Assembly: GCA_910574455.1 (NCBI GenBank)
Contig: CAJSYZ010000002.1
Location: 5,667,671 to 5,731,670 of the forward strand
Length of the DNA stretch: 64,000 nt
Source: Trichaptum fuscoviolaceum
Lineage: Eukaryota; Basidiomycota; Agaricomycetes; Hymenochaetales; Trichaptaceae
Direction of reading: 5' to 3'
Shown here: positions 47,936-60,718 of the stretch, one piece after another
Layout: each line of letters begins with the position of its first letter
Numbering within the stretch: the stretch's first letter is position 1
Translations under genes and position numbers: made by a program
Notes under the pieces: model-generated
What the model saw: the letters and a program-made list of their open reading frames with translations, nothing else
Database searches by the model: none
Told to the model about the DNA's origin: nothing

Positions 47936-48780
47936 CATTATACGTAATCGTTTACGCTCGTTCGTAGGAGTCACTTCAGTCTTTTGCGTTGTGTACTAGA
48001 ACCTCGATATTCATTTTATCATTAAATCAGAAGAGATGTACATATGTTATTACAGATTATGTATTTCTCTTGGATCATAGCATCTGCAATCGTTCTTGTG
48101 TACACTAGTCAGGACATCGTATAATATCGTTTTCATTCATCAATAAAGTGAGATGGTAGCAGCAGAAATCCAGCACGGTAGAGTATGCGAGAAAAATAGG
48201 GAGGCTAAATTAACTTGCTCTTCGGTTGACAAAGTTAGATGCGCAGTGCTTGCTCGATGAAGACGGTTTTTGGCCTGTCCCAGTCGAAGCAACATATCAC
48301 TCCGCAGTTCTACTTTTAGCATGGTAGATCATTTTGTTGCATCTTAGAGGATGGGGGAAGGAACAGCGGCCAGAGGCTTGAGTTGTGAGGCACAGTTCGG
48401 TCAATGTGCCTTTGCCTCCCAAGACTGTTCAAGTCAGCACGCTGCACGTCGAGCTAGTATTAGACAGAGATTGAATAAGCCAGACTAGTCATCGAACGAT
48501 CGGGGGCGGTAAGTTCTGTTCGTCGGTCGTTCCAGGCCAGTACGTTGTCGTCGTGTCTTTGCAGGAAAATTCAAGAGGCCCGACCAGTTGAACCTCAGAT
48601 TCTCAGCTTCCTTGTCTACATTGTTGTTCGGCGGCTGGGACTCGCATACAGACCCACAGAAGTTTTGAGATCGGACTGAATTGAAGTAACGGAGGCTGTC
48701 TAAATTCCGTGTTCACTGTCTGCAGAAAATGTTGTTACGTCGTCCACCCCAAGGCCTCGGAGGACGATACCAATAAATTC
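47936..48780. repeat. 3' flank of TPR gene 3, shared with TPR gene 5
   Basis: The part 47936-48440 is nearly identical to 63496-64000, including the 'AGTGCTTGCTC' landmark. No gene is seen. Confidence 0.65.
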
Positions 48781-49800
48781 AATCATATTCGCGTCTACTT
48801 CATCTTGCAGAGGAGAGTCTCCGAGTCGCTAATACCGTATGTATTCTGCGTTTGATAGGGAAGTCGGACTCAAGTTGGATGTCGAGGGTGTGCTCTACTT
48901 GAACATCTTGTGCGCAACGAGCTGGAGACACGAGTCCAGCAATTTCCATGAGCCGAAGAGTGGCAAGCCTGAGCTTATTTACGATGTAAAAGGTGTCAGA
49001 GTCAGAAGGGAGATGATGTTGACCGAGTGTACAAAGACGGAAGCGAAACGACTTGAAATTCGGGCTCCGACACTGGCACAACTTTGGCTCACTGATGCAC
49101 CTCGACGAAGATGTATCTTCTCTTCTTGCACTTTGGCCAAGACCGGCATTGTCATGTCGCCTCACTCGTTTATTTACTTTTGGGTCATCACCGCTGAAGG
49201 AGAACATCCGGGTTACTCTCAGCGACACTCCAATGGAGAACGGGGACTACGGGATGGCATTGGGAGCGCAGACATGGGGATGGGTTTGTGTGATGGAGGA
49301 TATGATTTTGGACGATCCTGCGCGATTCGGTATTCCTAAGCGCAGCGGCAGTGGCTAATTGCAGGTATTGAAACGGGGGCTTGTCGGTATTGCTATCGCG
49401 CATCTCCTTCGTCTTCGCGGCGTGGACTCTGAAATCGTGCTGTCGGACTTTTAGCCTACTATCGGCGAACATGGAAGCAATTTTCCCGAAATCTTCAGGT
49501 AGCCACGTTCATGTCTGAAGTGCACCGCTCGACTGGTCAAAGTTCCCTATTGATGACTTTCAGTGCACGATTCTCGTGTCGTTCGATATAATCGTCGGCG
49601 CTGATATTATCTACGAGGAGCAGCACGCTATATGGATAAAGGCGTGTCTCGAGACTCTGCTTTTACCTTTGGCCGCGTTCTATCTGGTCATCCTTCTTCA
49701 ATGAACTCACGCCTTCGAATCGAGCACCATTCCTCTTGTATTCAAAGAATCTTTCAAAGCTCAAAGTGATAATATTGACTTGTGATTCTGAACCAGTCTC
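48781..49800 (+). pseudogene. Decayed methyltransferase-like gene, copy 3
   Basis: In broken frames: DVSSLLALWPRP, then LSDTPMENGDYGMALGAQTW..CVMEDMILDDPARFGIP, a lost SAM loop near 49360, and a well-kept IIVGADIIYEEQHAIWIKACLE at about 49580-49650. These are hallmarks of METTL21/EEF2KMT-type methyltransferases in the correct order. Many stops separate them. The part before about 49050 has no clear domain but resembles 8990-9340. Confidence 0.6.
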
Positions 49801-51170
49801 GGTTCACTTGCGACACGGAAGACGGACTGGAGGAAGTCGAGCACGCGATGTATAGCATAGGCTGGGGCTGCAACACACCTACTATAGCTGATATGTGCAC
49901 CGTCATTGTTTGGATTCAGGCTTGCGAAGGAGTTGTGGCATGAAGAGCAGTGTCTTACCTTCCAATATCAATCCTCAATGTCTTCGGTCTGGGACCTCTC
50001 AAGGTTGTCACTCGCTGCCGCATACGAATGCAAATCTTCCTGACATTCACATCCTGCTAATGCTCTATGAAGTGCAGCTGACAACCCTCTGCGAAAGGAA
50101 ATGGTCTCGCCTCCCTTCAACATGAAATCTGCACGCTTCAAAATGCTGGAGTCAACCAATTCTTACAAGGATAGTTCAAATCTGTCTTGCCTCCTGAAGC
50201 GGAGAAGTTATCATAATCACTTCTTGGAACTGGTTATCGCAGAGAAGTCCTCTAATTCTGCTTGATAGCGCACAATGTCTGGCTCCCTTGCGTTTGACCG
50301 AAGCTCTCAACGAAAAACCAACACAAAAGCGAGCATCTCGGTACCCACAGCCTGAGTGCATTGCCGAACCCTGTGCGTCTCAAACCGCAACTTCACGAAA
50401 CTATTAAGGACAGTCGTATAGTCGACCGCAAAGGTACACGGCGGTAGTCTGGGCTGAATATACATAGAAAAAGTGGACATTAGTGACAGCGTATGAGAGT
50501 GTAATTCATTGTCAACAAGTCTTGAGCGCGACATGACACGGCGTTATGTTGGGTGTCTGTTAGTATGGCGAAGCAATCTCTGCCATGCTCTGTTACCATA
50601 CAGAACGCTAGAGAGTCACTCGTCTAGGATGATAAGATATAAGAATATAAACTGCGTCCATAGGTCTTTACTCCTACTAACATCGGTCACTGCAGTACCG
50701 GCAGCACATTGAGGAAATTGTTCGTTCAAAATTTCAAATCGCAGGATATACATGTTAAAACTCACACAATTGCGCTCCGCCTCCTCCCCTTCTCAACGTC
50801 CTCCTTCGCCCAAGAATGCCCATATCCGCCTTTCTTGTTTCCTTCAGATCCATCCGTACGCTCGTGAATTTCCTGTGCCAGGGCTAAGGAATGGATTTTG
50901 CTGAAGCTTTCGGTGATGGTCACTATGTGAGTTTGTTCACGCAGCACCAACCGCACCATGACCTCAGGCTGCGACCGCCATCGTCTTCATACACACCTTG
51001 TTGTCTATCCCATTCTACTCCAATCGCTACTGTACGTTCTGAATCTCAAGCATAGCGAAGACGTCGGAGGGCTGCAAAGGCTGGAAGATCCACTCGCCAA
51101 TGATAATACGTTCGGTGCCGCCGCCGAAAAAGGCGAACTTGAATCAGTACTTGTGTTGTGACTCAAGTTG
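49801..51170. repeat. Spacer upstream of TPR gene 4 (mosaic)
   Basis: The part 50120-50710 is nearly identical to 9370-9960, whereas 50760-51240 best matches 2880-3360. The join suggests recombination between two units. No gene is seen. Confidence 0.5.
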
Positions 51171-51179
51171 CTATAAATA
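51171..51179 (+). promoter_or_regulatory. TATA-like box of TPR gene 4
   Basis: CTATAAATA starts 72 nt before the ATG at 51243, the same spacing as in the sister genes. Confidence 0.5.
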
Positions 51180-51242
51180 TGTGGACAGTATAACTTCAGG
51201 ACAACGAGGATACGAGCCGTTTGCAACCTGTATTGTTCCACC

Positions 51243-52807
51243 ATGCCCAAATCTGTATCAGGCTCAAAATCCCTTCGAGACATTCAGGATGCATTTCGAA
51301 AGGTGAGCTTCCAGTGTCGCTATGATGGTTTCCAACAACTCATTGCATATAACTCCTCCGTGACACACAGTTCCAGCGAGAGCAGAAACGCATGCAAAAG
51401 GACATACGCCGCCTAAAGTCTGCTGTTCAAACCGATGCAGCAACGGATGACGATTCTGAGGGAGACGACCGGATGGAGACTGAGGAGGCTGAGGCGGGGC
51501 AAAGGCAGAGGGCTCAGCACATTGATCTCGACAATGCCACACTTTTCATCGTGTGTTTTCCATCTCTCCTTGGCATTCCCACTTGAAAGCTCATCTCTGC
51601 ACTATAGGACCTCGCCCTCACTACGAGGGAAGAAAATCTCTTCCTCCTCCGGCACAAACTTCGTACACTGCAGATGGCGCTTGACTCGGGCGCTTTGTAC
51701 TCAGACTCAATCTCAGATACGGCAGACGACTATGACCTTGCAGCCAGCGATGCTTTCCATGAAGTTGTCAAAACCCCTGCTGCGTTTGGGCGACGACCGA
51801 ATGCTTTGATGCAAGCCGTCGCTTTGCTTGACAAGTTACAGGACCCAGACTTCATCGCGACTACATCAACGCTCGTGTTGTTCGTTAGAGCAGATGGACT
51901 GTCGTCGTCTCTGCGCTCGCTCAATCTACATGAGGAAGCGCTGCAGCTCTGTACGGTAGCTCACGAAATCGTTCGAAAACTCTCACAGAGCAGACAAGCC
52001 CTTTATCGAAAATATCTTGCTAGATCTTGGTTGACCCTATCGGCCTGTCATTGCGATATGGGCCGCCTAGATGACGCGGTTTCTGATAGCAGAGAAGCAG
52101 TGAAGATATGGGGAACACTCGCTGAGATAGACCCAGATGTGTTCAGCTTTGAATTTGCAAGGTCTCTGGAGCTTCTGTCCTCCGAGTTCGAAAGCTCGGG
52201 GAAGACGTACGAGGACCTTGTGTTAACGCAGCAAGTAGAACAGATATACCGAGTGTTGGCCGGCGTTGACCCGGAGACCTATAATCCATATCTTGCGTCC
52301 TGTCTGCACACTCTGTCGTTTTGCCTCCGTGCCGTAGGGAAGAATGACGAGGCGCTTCCACCGATTCAGGAAGCGGTAGATATATATCGAGCGCTAGCCG
52401 AGTCTAATCCCGGCGCGTTCAAGAACAATCTTGCATCATCGCTGAAAAATCTGTCGGTTTGTCTCAGTGACGTAGGGAAGATAGACGAGGCGCTTCCACC
52501 AATCCAGGAAGCGGTGGATATTTATAGATCGCTGGCCGAGGCTAATCCCGGCGCGTTCGGGAAAGATCTTGCGGAATCGCTATACAATCTGTCTATTTGT
52601 CTTTGTGGAGCAGGGAAATTAGACGAGTCGCTCGTTGCAATCCAGGATGCAGTGGTTCTGTACAGGCAACTCTTTGGACAATACCCAGATCCTTTCCGAC
52701 AAGATCTCGCGAATGCACTCGACGTTCTTCGACGCCGGTATGAAGCCATCGGGAATACGGAGGAAGCTCAGAATGCACGTGAAGAGGCTCTCCGGATTCG
52801 AGGCTAA
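51243..52807 (+). CDS. TPR-repeat protein 4 (three exons, about 479 aa)
   Basis: Exons 51243-51302, 51371-51550 and 51608-52807 join in phase 0. It is the closest relative of TPR gene 1 (N-terminus MPKSVSGSKS, coiled-coil REQKRMQKDIRRLKSAV, then about 190 nearly identical residues) but has only three to four 46-aa TPR units where gene 1 has eight. The C-terminus (DVLRRRYEAIGNTEEAQN) matches that of gene 5. The length difference is explained by loss or gain of whole 138-nt units. The frame is intact. A protein-binding scaffold is inferred; no enzymatic domain is present. Confidence 0.8.
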
Positions 52808-53603
52808 TGGTTTGTCGTGATCTTCTCCGTTTCTTCACCACTAGGAATAACTTCAGTTATGCTGTACCGTGTATTGGAATCTCGATATGTATTTTGTCAT
52901 CGAATTAGAGGAATTTTACATATGCCGTCACAGGTTGCATATTTGTCTTGAATTATAACATTCGCAATAATTCTCATATGTATACAATTGTCGAATTATC
53001 GTATGATTTACGTTCATTAACCAACTAAGATAGTTGAAGCTGAGAAATGATCATGATATTGTTTAGTGTACGAAAGGAATAGAGAAAGCTGCCAATCGGC
53101 CTCAAAAGTCGAATGCGCAGTGCTTGCTCGATGAAGACGATTTTTGGTCCGTCCCCGTAGAAGTTACAGATCCCTCCGCATCCCGACTTTTAGCATACTG
53201 TAACCTGCTATTCCATTGCATATGGGGGAAGTGGAGAAAAGAGGAGAGGCCAGAGACTCAGGCTGTGAGACACGATCAACACTTACCAGACTGGTACGTG
53301 CATAGGCCGCTGCGTCTCGGGCCACCGACAAGCATACATAGATTGAATGTGCCATCGGACAATGACAGGTGCCAGGTGGTGCTCTCGCTGGTCGTCCGAA
53401 GCCGGTACGTCGTTGTCCGTGTCGTTGCCTGACAGTGCAGTTCTTGCCACATTGAGGACCTCACTCATCCGAGGACCGCGTAAAGGCATTTCGCCCATAT
53501 GTGTACTATACACATCGATGCTGTTCTCGAATAGATTGGATTAGATCTATGGTGTTCAGGAACGACTGACTCACAAAACAGTGAAATCTAGATTTTGTGG
53601 GTG
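52808..53603. repeat. 3' flank of TPR gene 4
   Basis: Near-copy of 5615-6360. No gene is supported. Confidence 0.5.
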
Positions 53604-54515
53604 GAAGTAACTGTGGGAGTTGGGCGGAGGCGAACGTTGTGCCAAAGGACTTGTGCGCTTCACAACACAACGAACCTTACCCCACGTACTTCATCATGCC
53701 CAATATTCAGTTCATCGAATCTCTGAAATCTAAAATTTACGCACTCACCTAAACGGCCACTGCCATCACTGCGGTCAACCCAACATCAAGGCTTTCCTGA
53801 CTTCTTCGCCTTACCTTCCAGAACTCAGGTCGTTGCTACTTTATCTACGCGCCTTTGAGTATTTGCTGTAAAAGTAGTAGGAGACAGAGGTCGCATTGTA
53901 GTAAGGAACTCGGAGATTTTGAGATTACGAAGAAGGAATGCAGGTGGGCAAATCCGAGCGGGACTACTATCCGACAACTTGAAGACGCTTACGACGCCTC
54001 GAATTTAATCCTATAAGATCTGCCTTCCCCTCTTACCTCTGAAAAGGTCGTCTCACTCGTACTTCTACTCTCGGGCCATCACCGCTGAAGGAGGATATTC
54101 GGGCTCCTCTCAGTCTCAGCGACGCATCAATGGAGAACGGGACTACGGGACACTGAGAACGCAGATATGGGAAGGAGGCTGGGCGTGTGTAGAAGATCCT
54201 GGGCAATTCCGTATTCCTGAATGTAATGGCAGTGACAAATTGCAGGTATTGGAACTGGCAATGGACTCGTCCGGGCGTGGACTCTGAATTGTGTTGTTGA
54301 TCCTCGTCTCTTCCTTGGCCTCTTCAGTGGGACGTCCGAGCCCAGACTGGTCAAAGTACCCTTCCCAACTCTTGGGGCTTCGATACAATCGTCGACACTG
54401 ATATCGCCTACGAGGAGCAAAACGTGATAAGTTTCGCCTTCAGCCACATTCCATCATTCTCTGGTCATTTCTCTTCGGCAAACCAACTCCTTCAAATCGA
54501 ACACCATCCCTTCTA
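53604..54515 (+). pseudogene. Decayed methyltransferase-like gene, copy 4
   Basis: Almost identical to 6361-7340, with the same stops and the same damaged methyltransferase motifs. The duplication therefore happened after inactivation. Similarity ends abruptly near 54515. Confidence 0.6.
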
Positions 54516-54530
54516 TACAAGCAGTTAGAG

Positions 54531-54558
54531 GCTGTGAGTTGCTAACTCACAGCAAAGC
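54531..54558. repeat. Perfect hairpin just after the end of unit similarity
   Basis: GCTGTGAGTT and its inverse AACTCACAGC are separated by only GCT. It lies where similarity to the other unit stops, so it may mark an insertion or recombination edge. Confidence 0.5.
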
Positions 54559-54599
54559 CCGCGACCCGGGAATGGGTATAGAAGAGAAAAAACATTTAT

Positions 54600-55160
54600 T
54601 GTTAAGAACACATATAGTACGGAAGTACTGTACACCATACTCTTGCTGCTGCAGAAGCATCTGCCACAGGAACAGTCCCATTGTGAGAAGATGCCCAACT
54701 TTCAGCAGCCGCAGCTGTATCAAACATCAGTGTCGGTAAAGGTACAGTGTCCTCAGGATTTCCCCAGCCGCCCCACATGCTCTCTTCACCATTTGTGCCC
54801 ATGCCTTCGTCATCCTTGCCCGTCCTCAATGCAAACCCGTATTGAACCAGCGGCAAGCCAAGACCACCACGAGCACCGAGCCTCGCCGCATGAGTGATAT
54901 TCAGGAGGTAAGGAGAAAGCCCACAAATTGGAAGGAAATAGAAACGAGCATGTTCCAAGCAAATGAGAAGAGTGTGCCCGTTGCGAGACCATCAATCGAG
55001 AGCTCGCCTGTAAGCATCATACCCGGAGATAAGGACTGAGGTGCATGGACTGACGTCTCCGAGTACGGCGGGACAGCATCCACCTGAGTAGCGGCGTACT
55101 ATGGTGGTGCATCCTTCTGTGTTCCCTCCGGTACAACACGGACACCGTCTTCTCTTGAAT
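54600..55160 (-). pseudogene. BSD2/Ndfip-like membrane adaptor gene fragment
   Basis: Minus-strand frames read DAVPPYSETSVHAP (a PPxY ubiquitin-ligase-binding motif), then IDGLATGTLFSFAWNMLVSI and SFQFVGFLLT. After a small frame break they continue with YLLNITHAARLGARGGLGL and LVQYGFALR. This order matches fungal Bsd2/Ndfip proteins (DUF2370), which recruit Rsp5-type ubiquitin ligase to sort metal transporters. A TAG sits in an upstream PP-x-Y-like segment, and about 4 nt are missing at GFLLT/YLLN, so I call it a relic, though an unseen intron could explain the break. Only part of the gene is present. Confidence 0.6.
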
Positions 55161-55498
55161 ATGGAAACCAAAAGTAACCGAAACAGTCCCATTAGAATAC
55201 ACAGTAAAGAAACAATATGTTAATGCAGTGAAATAGGCGCACCTTCCACTAGCAACATTTGCAAAGACACCATCATTCCCAGTCCCGCCGCCGACAACCC
55301 GCCTTCGTTCCTTGTGCCGACTTCCAGTTAAGCAACCTGTGATTCAGCCAGGGAGGACGCGGCGTGCACACTCAAAGCCCGGGCCACGTACCCATGTGCC
55401 ACGATTCGACCTTGGACATGCAACAGGACCAGCTGTGCTTGAGTAGTTCGCCCCGTGTTTCCGGCAGCTACAATGCTCACTGCATCTGATACAGTTGC

Positions 55499-55610
55499 GC
55501 TTGGTGTCCGCTCGTCGCCCGTGTTGGATGTCCTCTCCGCTTGTCGCCAGTGTTGGATGTCCCGCTTGGTGTCCGCTCGTCGCCAGTGTTGGATGCCCTC
55601 ACAGACAAAG
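55499..55610. repeat. Minisatellite, about three units
   Basis: Units of GCTTG(GTGTCCGCTC)GTCGCC(A/C)GTGTTGGATGTCC recur, the middle one shortened. No coding role is supported. Confidence 0.6.
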
Positions 55611-56150
55611 TCGGCTTTGCACCGCCGCAGGGTGTAGACACGGAGACACTGGGGCTGTTGTTGCTGACTCGGATGGTGGAGTCAAAAACGCGTGGAAACA
55701 ACATGCTATGAAAGGTAGCTATCACATGACTGTATCTCCTTCCACAAAGGGTTAATTACCCATAAAGGGAATTTCACGTGACTGGATCAGTTTTCGCAGA
55801 GAATCGACACAGTTGCGTTTTTCTAAGGTACCCAAGCGAACCCTACGGTTCGCGGGAATCAGAACCCGCTAGGGTGTAGCGGGAATAAGTAGTACAGAAA
55901 TCCCACGAAAAAGTACAAGAGGTGTCGAAATTCCCACACAATTCAGGCCGTCAAGTGCCCTTCCTCCCTTTGGGAGTAAGGGAATAGTATCTCTGGAAGT
56001 TCAGCACATACCGAACAACATCGACTATCTGATTAGAAGAAAAGTGGACCTTTCAGCTATACAACATTTGAGTGAGTGATCGATCAAAAAACAACGTACT
56101 TGATGTTTGTCTCAGACATCGGTACAATGGTTATGTTTTATAAGTACAGT
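55611..56150. other. Unassigned sequence downstream of the dCMP deaminase gene
   Basis: No gene or clear repeat is seen, apart from a short GCGAACC..GGTTCGC inverted repeat near 55838-55855. Confidence 0.3.
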
Positions 56151-56166
56151 ATATGTTGATGATCGT

Positions 56167-57670
56167 TTATTGAGGTGGCGAGTACTGTCTGAATTTGACT
56201 CCTGCCGTTTTGAAAACCCGAGCCGATGACGCATCCCTAGTGATGAAAGAGGTTTGAGGAGGCATTCCATGGTCATGAAGGAAACGTACATCTTATAACT
56301 GAGGTTATAAACGACTTCTGATACACCATTCTGGACAATCTTGATTGTGCATTTCAAACATGGACATCTAATCAAAAGAGCGTAAGATTGGTTAAGAGTG
56401 AAGATTATCGGAGAATTACGTGTTGCAGTACAAAACGGCACCCTTTCCGACCCTCTCCCGGCCGGCCTCAAGAAGTGCGTTTTCTTCGGCATGGATGCAC
56501 AGACATTCCTCAAAGCCATCGATGGCAGAGGGGCCGCCTTCGTTACACCTCTTGCAGCCGCCCTCATTGCAGTTAGGTACGCCGCGTGGTGCCCCGTTGT
56601 ATCTTACAGCAACTTTGAGACAGACAGCTTCCGGTTGGAAAGCAGCGCTTACCCGGTTGCGATGATAGTGTGATCGCGAGTGAGGATTGCTCCGACCCTA
56701 CGCTTCATGCAATTAGATCTGTGAGATGCCAGTGCAGCGAGTTTCTAGTGCATGTTATTTGTTCAACATTAGATCGATAATGTCCTCGAAATGACCACAG
56801 CTCGTACCATGAAGTAGGAGTCCCAGCAAGGTCTCAAGCGATCGGTGTTCAAAAGATTAATCATGTCCAGATGGACATGCAATTGGAGGATGGTAGGGAA
56901 GGCGTTGATGACGTTAACGTGACAAAGGTGGTGGCTGGCGAATAAATAAGAAGATGTGATACTATCGGAGTTTGGGCCGTAAGATATCCGATCATCCTCT
57001 GCCACAAATTCTTCCAATGGCTTATTCGTGCCACGCCTTATTCGAAGGTAAGAGATTGATCAGAAGTGGGCGATGTTAGTACTTACCAAGTGTATCGCTT
57101 ATACCTAACTAGAATGGGTGCGTCCACACTAACAAGCAATACAAACGGTCTTTTGAGGAAGACTTCCAGGACAGCGCGAGTTGTGATGTCCTCCGTAACA
57201 AAGTTTTCTCGCCAATGTCTCGTGATGTACTCTAGCAGTAGCTCCTTGCTGAAGAAAACAAGACTATCGTCTGATTCTCTGGCGGCGGATGAATCAAGAG
57301 AGGTGTTCGTGAGGCTCGATGTCATCGACAGGAATGACGCGGGTGTATTGATGACTGGATCACCAACTTCATGACTAACTGTGACTTGTTGCCCATCTAA
57401 GGTTTCGGTATCTGAGCCTTGCTGAGAGTCGGTCACAGCAGCTTCCGCGTGTTGTTGTTCCAAGGGCTCGGAGGAAACAGTTGAGGCAGACTATCAAAAC
57501 ATCAAACATCACTGTAATAGACAATATTGCCATATATTTCTCACAGCTTCAGCTTCAAGTTGCTTGGTTCGATCTCTCAGTCGCACATGCTTGAAGTCCT
57601 TATTCTGGAGGAGGTAATCCTTAACTGCGCTTTTACCGGATGACCTGGTTCCAATTATGACAATAAACAT
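56167..57670 (-). CDS. DCD1: Deoxycytidylate (dCMP) deaminase, seven exons, 393 aa
   Basis: Exons 57670-57545, 57490-57087, 57036-56808, 56744-56653, 56602-56420, 56367-56290 and 56236-56167 join with consistent phases and GT..AG introns of about 50-65 nt. The N-terminus MFIVIIGTRSSGKSAV is a P-loop-like kinase-type segment usual in the fungal enzyme. A variable acidic linker follows. Conserved blocks then appear: HHLCHVNVINAF, LDMINLLNTDRLRP, SNCMKRRVGAIL, then the zinc-binding CIHAEENALLEA and CNTCPCLKC, ending SPPQ. The enzyme converts dCMP to dUMP for thymidylate synthesis in the cytosol or nucleus. It appears intact and is the only clear housekeeping gene in the window. The long acidic insert before YITRHWRENF seems normal for the family. 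Confidence 0.9.
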
Positions 57671-58140
57671 CTACTGATACTAATCAGCGTAATTTGCGAG
57701 ATTCTATATTAGATATTTGGCACCTTCTAATATCTTGAGGGGTAAGGGCAAGAACTTTTAGTATTCAGACTCCTTTTGTATCTTATGATAAGGTTGAACG
57801 GAGGTCGTTCTAGCTGGTGATAGGGCTGAAGAAAAGGAAAGTTGACGGAGTCGAACTCGATGACACAATTTTCTCACGACTTCAAGTTCAACTTGAAGTT
57901 CATTGGCTTCAACTTCAACAGCTCCCATTTGCCGTGCATAACATCTTTTGCCATTACAATTCGCGGAAAGATGAGATTGGAAGACTCCTCCGTAGATGCG
58001 ACATACACATGAACTTGTCTCGGGAAGCTACATATATACTGTGATTTCGACCGCCTTCAATATAAAGTACTCTCTAGAAACGGGTGTGTCTGCCAAGTAG
58101 CAGATCATCACGAGAATCTCTTTTTTAAGATAAGGCCCTT
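57671..58140. other. 5' side of the dCMP deaminase gene, unassigned
   Basis: It probably contains the deaminase promoter. A short plus-strand frame (57817-58044) has TTCAAGTT/AACTTGAA repeats and no recognisable domain. Confidence 0.3.
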
Positions 58141-59260
58141 ACATGCAGATTACACAGTTGAAATGCATGATAATGATTGAAATTATTATGCAAAAATTAC
58201 CATTTGATGATTGTACTTTACCATGACATTACACCGGGTCATAATGGCCTATAATAGACCGCCATTATTGCGAGCCCTTGCAATGTGCCACCATATTGAC
58301 CGGTCTTTACAATGTACCATAATATTGCTTCAACAGGTAATAGCTCTAACATGTTACTATTACAGTACAATGATCCATATTAAGCTCACTTGTCACACTT
58401 TTGTTTCTCATAAAATATATAATTATTAATAATACATACATACATATATGCATAAATATCTACTACATATAAAAAAGGCAACTACTTACGTACCTTGGTT
58501 TGTGCGTGGTTGCACTCCGCCGCCGCACGAGGTCAGAGGTAGCACGCAAAAAAAAATAAGCACAAAAACAGCAGCTAGTCCACTAAAGACAGCTCACAAC
58601 TCATAGAACAGAATCAGCACTCTAGAAGTGGATAGTCCTGCAGCTTTGCAAGCCACTGCCGCAGAAAGGAGTAACTTCGAGACCCAGAGCACAAGAAAAA
58701 AGACAGCAGCCAGGAGCCATAGTCAGAGAGCAAGACCAAGTGGCAAGCAGCACTTTGAATAGGTGCAGGACAAAGTTTGCGCGAGAATAGATGTGTACTC
58801 ACAGCAGAATATAGGGTTCGAGTGGTGCAAGTCGTCGGGACTTCTGCGTCGCCCCCGCTGGGGTTCGTTGTTCAACAAGAGACCTCAGCCGTGTCCAGAC
58901 GGAGTGAGAAGAAGGCCATCATCGGGACTGAAAGAAAGTCGACGGAAGAAGTTTGTGAGGCTTTCATCGCCATCTAAGCGAGTTTGTGCCATTAACTGTG
59001 GGCTTGAGGGCGCGCAGATGGGCAGAAGCAGAGACGGACTTACAGTTGAAAGACGACGAAGCCTGACTTTTGTGCTCACTGGCAGTGACGTGTCGGTCAC
59101 ATGACTGGCTCCGAGTGTTACAAGTGACCGGCAAGTGCTTGGTAACATGGCATCATATTGTGGCACATTGCAATTGCATTGTCAGCCTCAGCATCATATG
59201 GTGCAAAAATTGACACATTCCATTATCAAGCTAGAAAATATTATATGATAGTTACAACTC
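58141..59260. repeat. Possible MITE-like region with inverted ends
   Basis: GCAATGTGCCACCATAT (58280-58296) and, inverted, GCAATGTGCCACAATAT (59155-59171) face each other, with weaker flanking similarity. The interior contains an AT-rich microsatellite (58420-58480) and unassigned open frames. The boundaries and target duplication are not clear. Confidence 0.3.
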
Positions 59261-60718
59261 TTAGAAAATATGCCAGATTGGTAGAATATGGATTAAACAT
59301 GGTATTTTCATTATAAGTCAACTATATGCTCAGAGCATACTGTACTCATATTATAAATACCGGCATACTTTAGAGTTTCTCGTGATGTCATTTCTCCTCT
59401 AACAACCTCCTCGAAGGACGCTTTGCAAATTGTTGCCCATCACAAGAAATAGTGAACAGCTTCGATGGACTCGTGGCTGGCTGGCCGTTCTGGTAAGATC
59501 ACTTTGTACAGTAGTGTTCAGCGTGAAAGAAAATGACTGGACGTCGCGATCTACAACAATATGATCCAAGTTTCGAGCGGAGTGTTCTAAGTATTCGAAT
59601 CGCACTCTGAACAAAGGCCGGCTGTCAACTTGAAGGCCAGAAGGTTCACGGTAAACTTCTGCGCGTCACGTCAAGCTAAAACTTCAAGTAGTTACTGGGA
59701 GTATTCGCAAAATCGACCGCAGAGGCACATGGAAGAGGTTTGGGCTGAATAGATGTGGAAGAAGTGGACGTCAGTGACAGCGTAGAAGATGGTTTGGTCT
59801 ACCAGTTTAGAGGGATGTAATCTGTCGTCGTCGACTCTTGAGGAGCAACACGACATGACCTCGGGCTGGATATCTAATATGGCGAAGCAGTTCCTGTCAT
59901 CCTGTATTAGCCTTCAGAATGTTGGAGAGACACTTGCCGATATCAGGATATAAGATGATAATTCTAAGCGTACAGGTCATCGAACGGAGGGACTCCGGAG
60001 AATGTCATCCTGCACCAGTTTCGCGAGGTTTACTCCTGTCAACATCAACAATAGGCTGAGTAGATTGTTAGTTCAAACTGCAGGATACTTATGTTAGAAC
60101 TCACAAGACGCACGCTCGACGGCCTCCGCTTCTCAACAACAACATCCTTCTCTACTCAAGACTGCCCACAACTGTCTTTCGCGACTCGTTCAGATCCATT
60201 CGTGCGCTCATGGAATTCCCTACGCCAGAAATCAGTTGTAGAACGAAAGAATGGATGGATTTTACTGAAGCTTTGAGTGGTCACCGCCGGAAGTTCAAGT
60301 TGCGCCCGCGTCGCAAGGTTCTTTACGCAGCAACGGTGACCTGCCTTCTACATGATTACATTCTTATCTCGAGCTTGTCTGTGATCCAGCACAGTACGCT
60401 CGTGGATGACTTGACCGTCTAGTTATCACCCGTCTTCAGCTGCTTGCATAGGTCCGGATTCTGGCTGTTGCACAAACTTCAGTAACAGGCCTCATCCATC
60501 GTCATCATACATACCTTGATTTCCATCCCATTCCATGTCCTATCTGCTACTGCACGTACTGCATCTCAAGCATGGCAAACACTTTGGCGGGTTGTGATGG
60601 CTTGAATATCGAACATACGGGGATGTCAGTGCCATCATTCCTATTAATACGTCCGAGTCCCCGTGCCGCTCGCGAACTTCAAGATGAACGTGCCAGTGAG
60701 TGTGTGTGAGTCAAGTTG
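59261..60718. repeat. Diverged spacer upstream of TPR gene 5
   Basis: From about 59700, short blocks match the spacers at 2550-3200 and 9700-10300 in the same order (for example AGAAAGAATGGATGGATTTTAC and CTTGATTTCCATCCCATTCC). No gene is seen. Confidence 0.45.
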
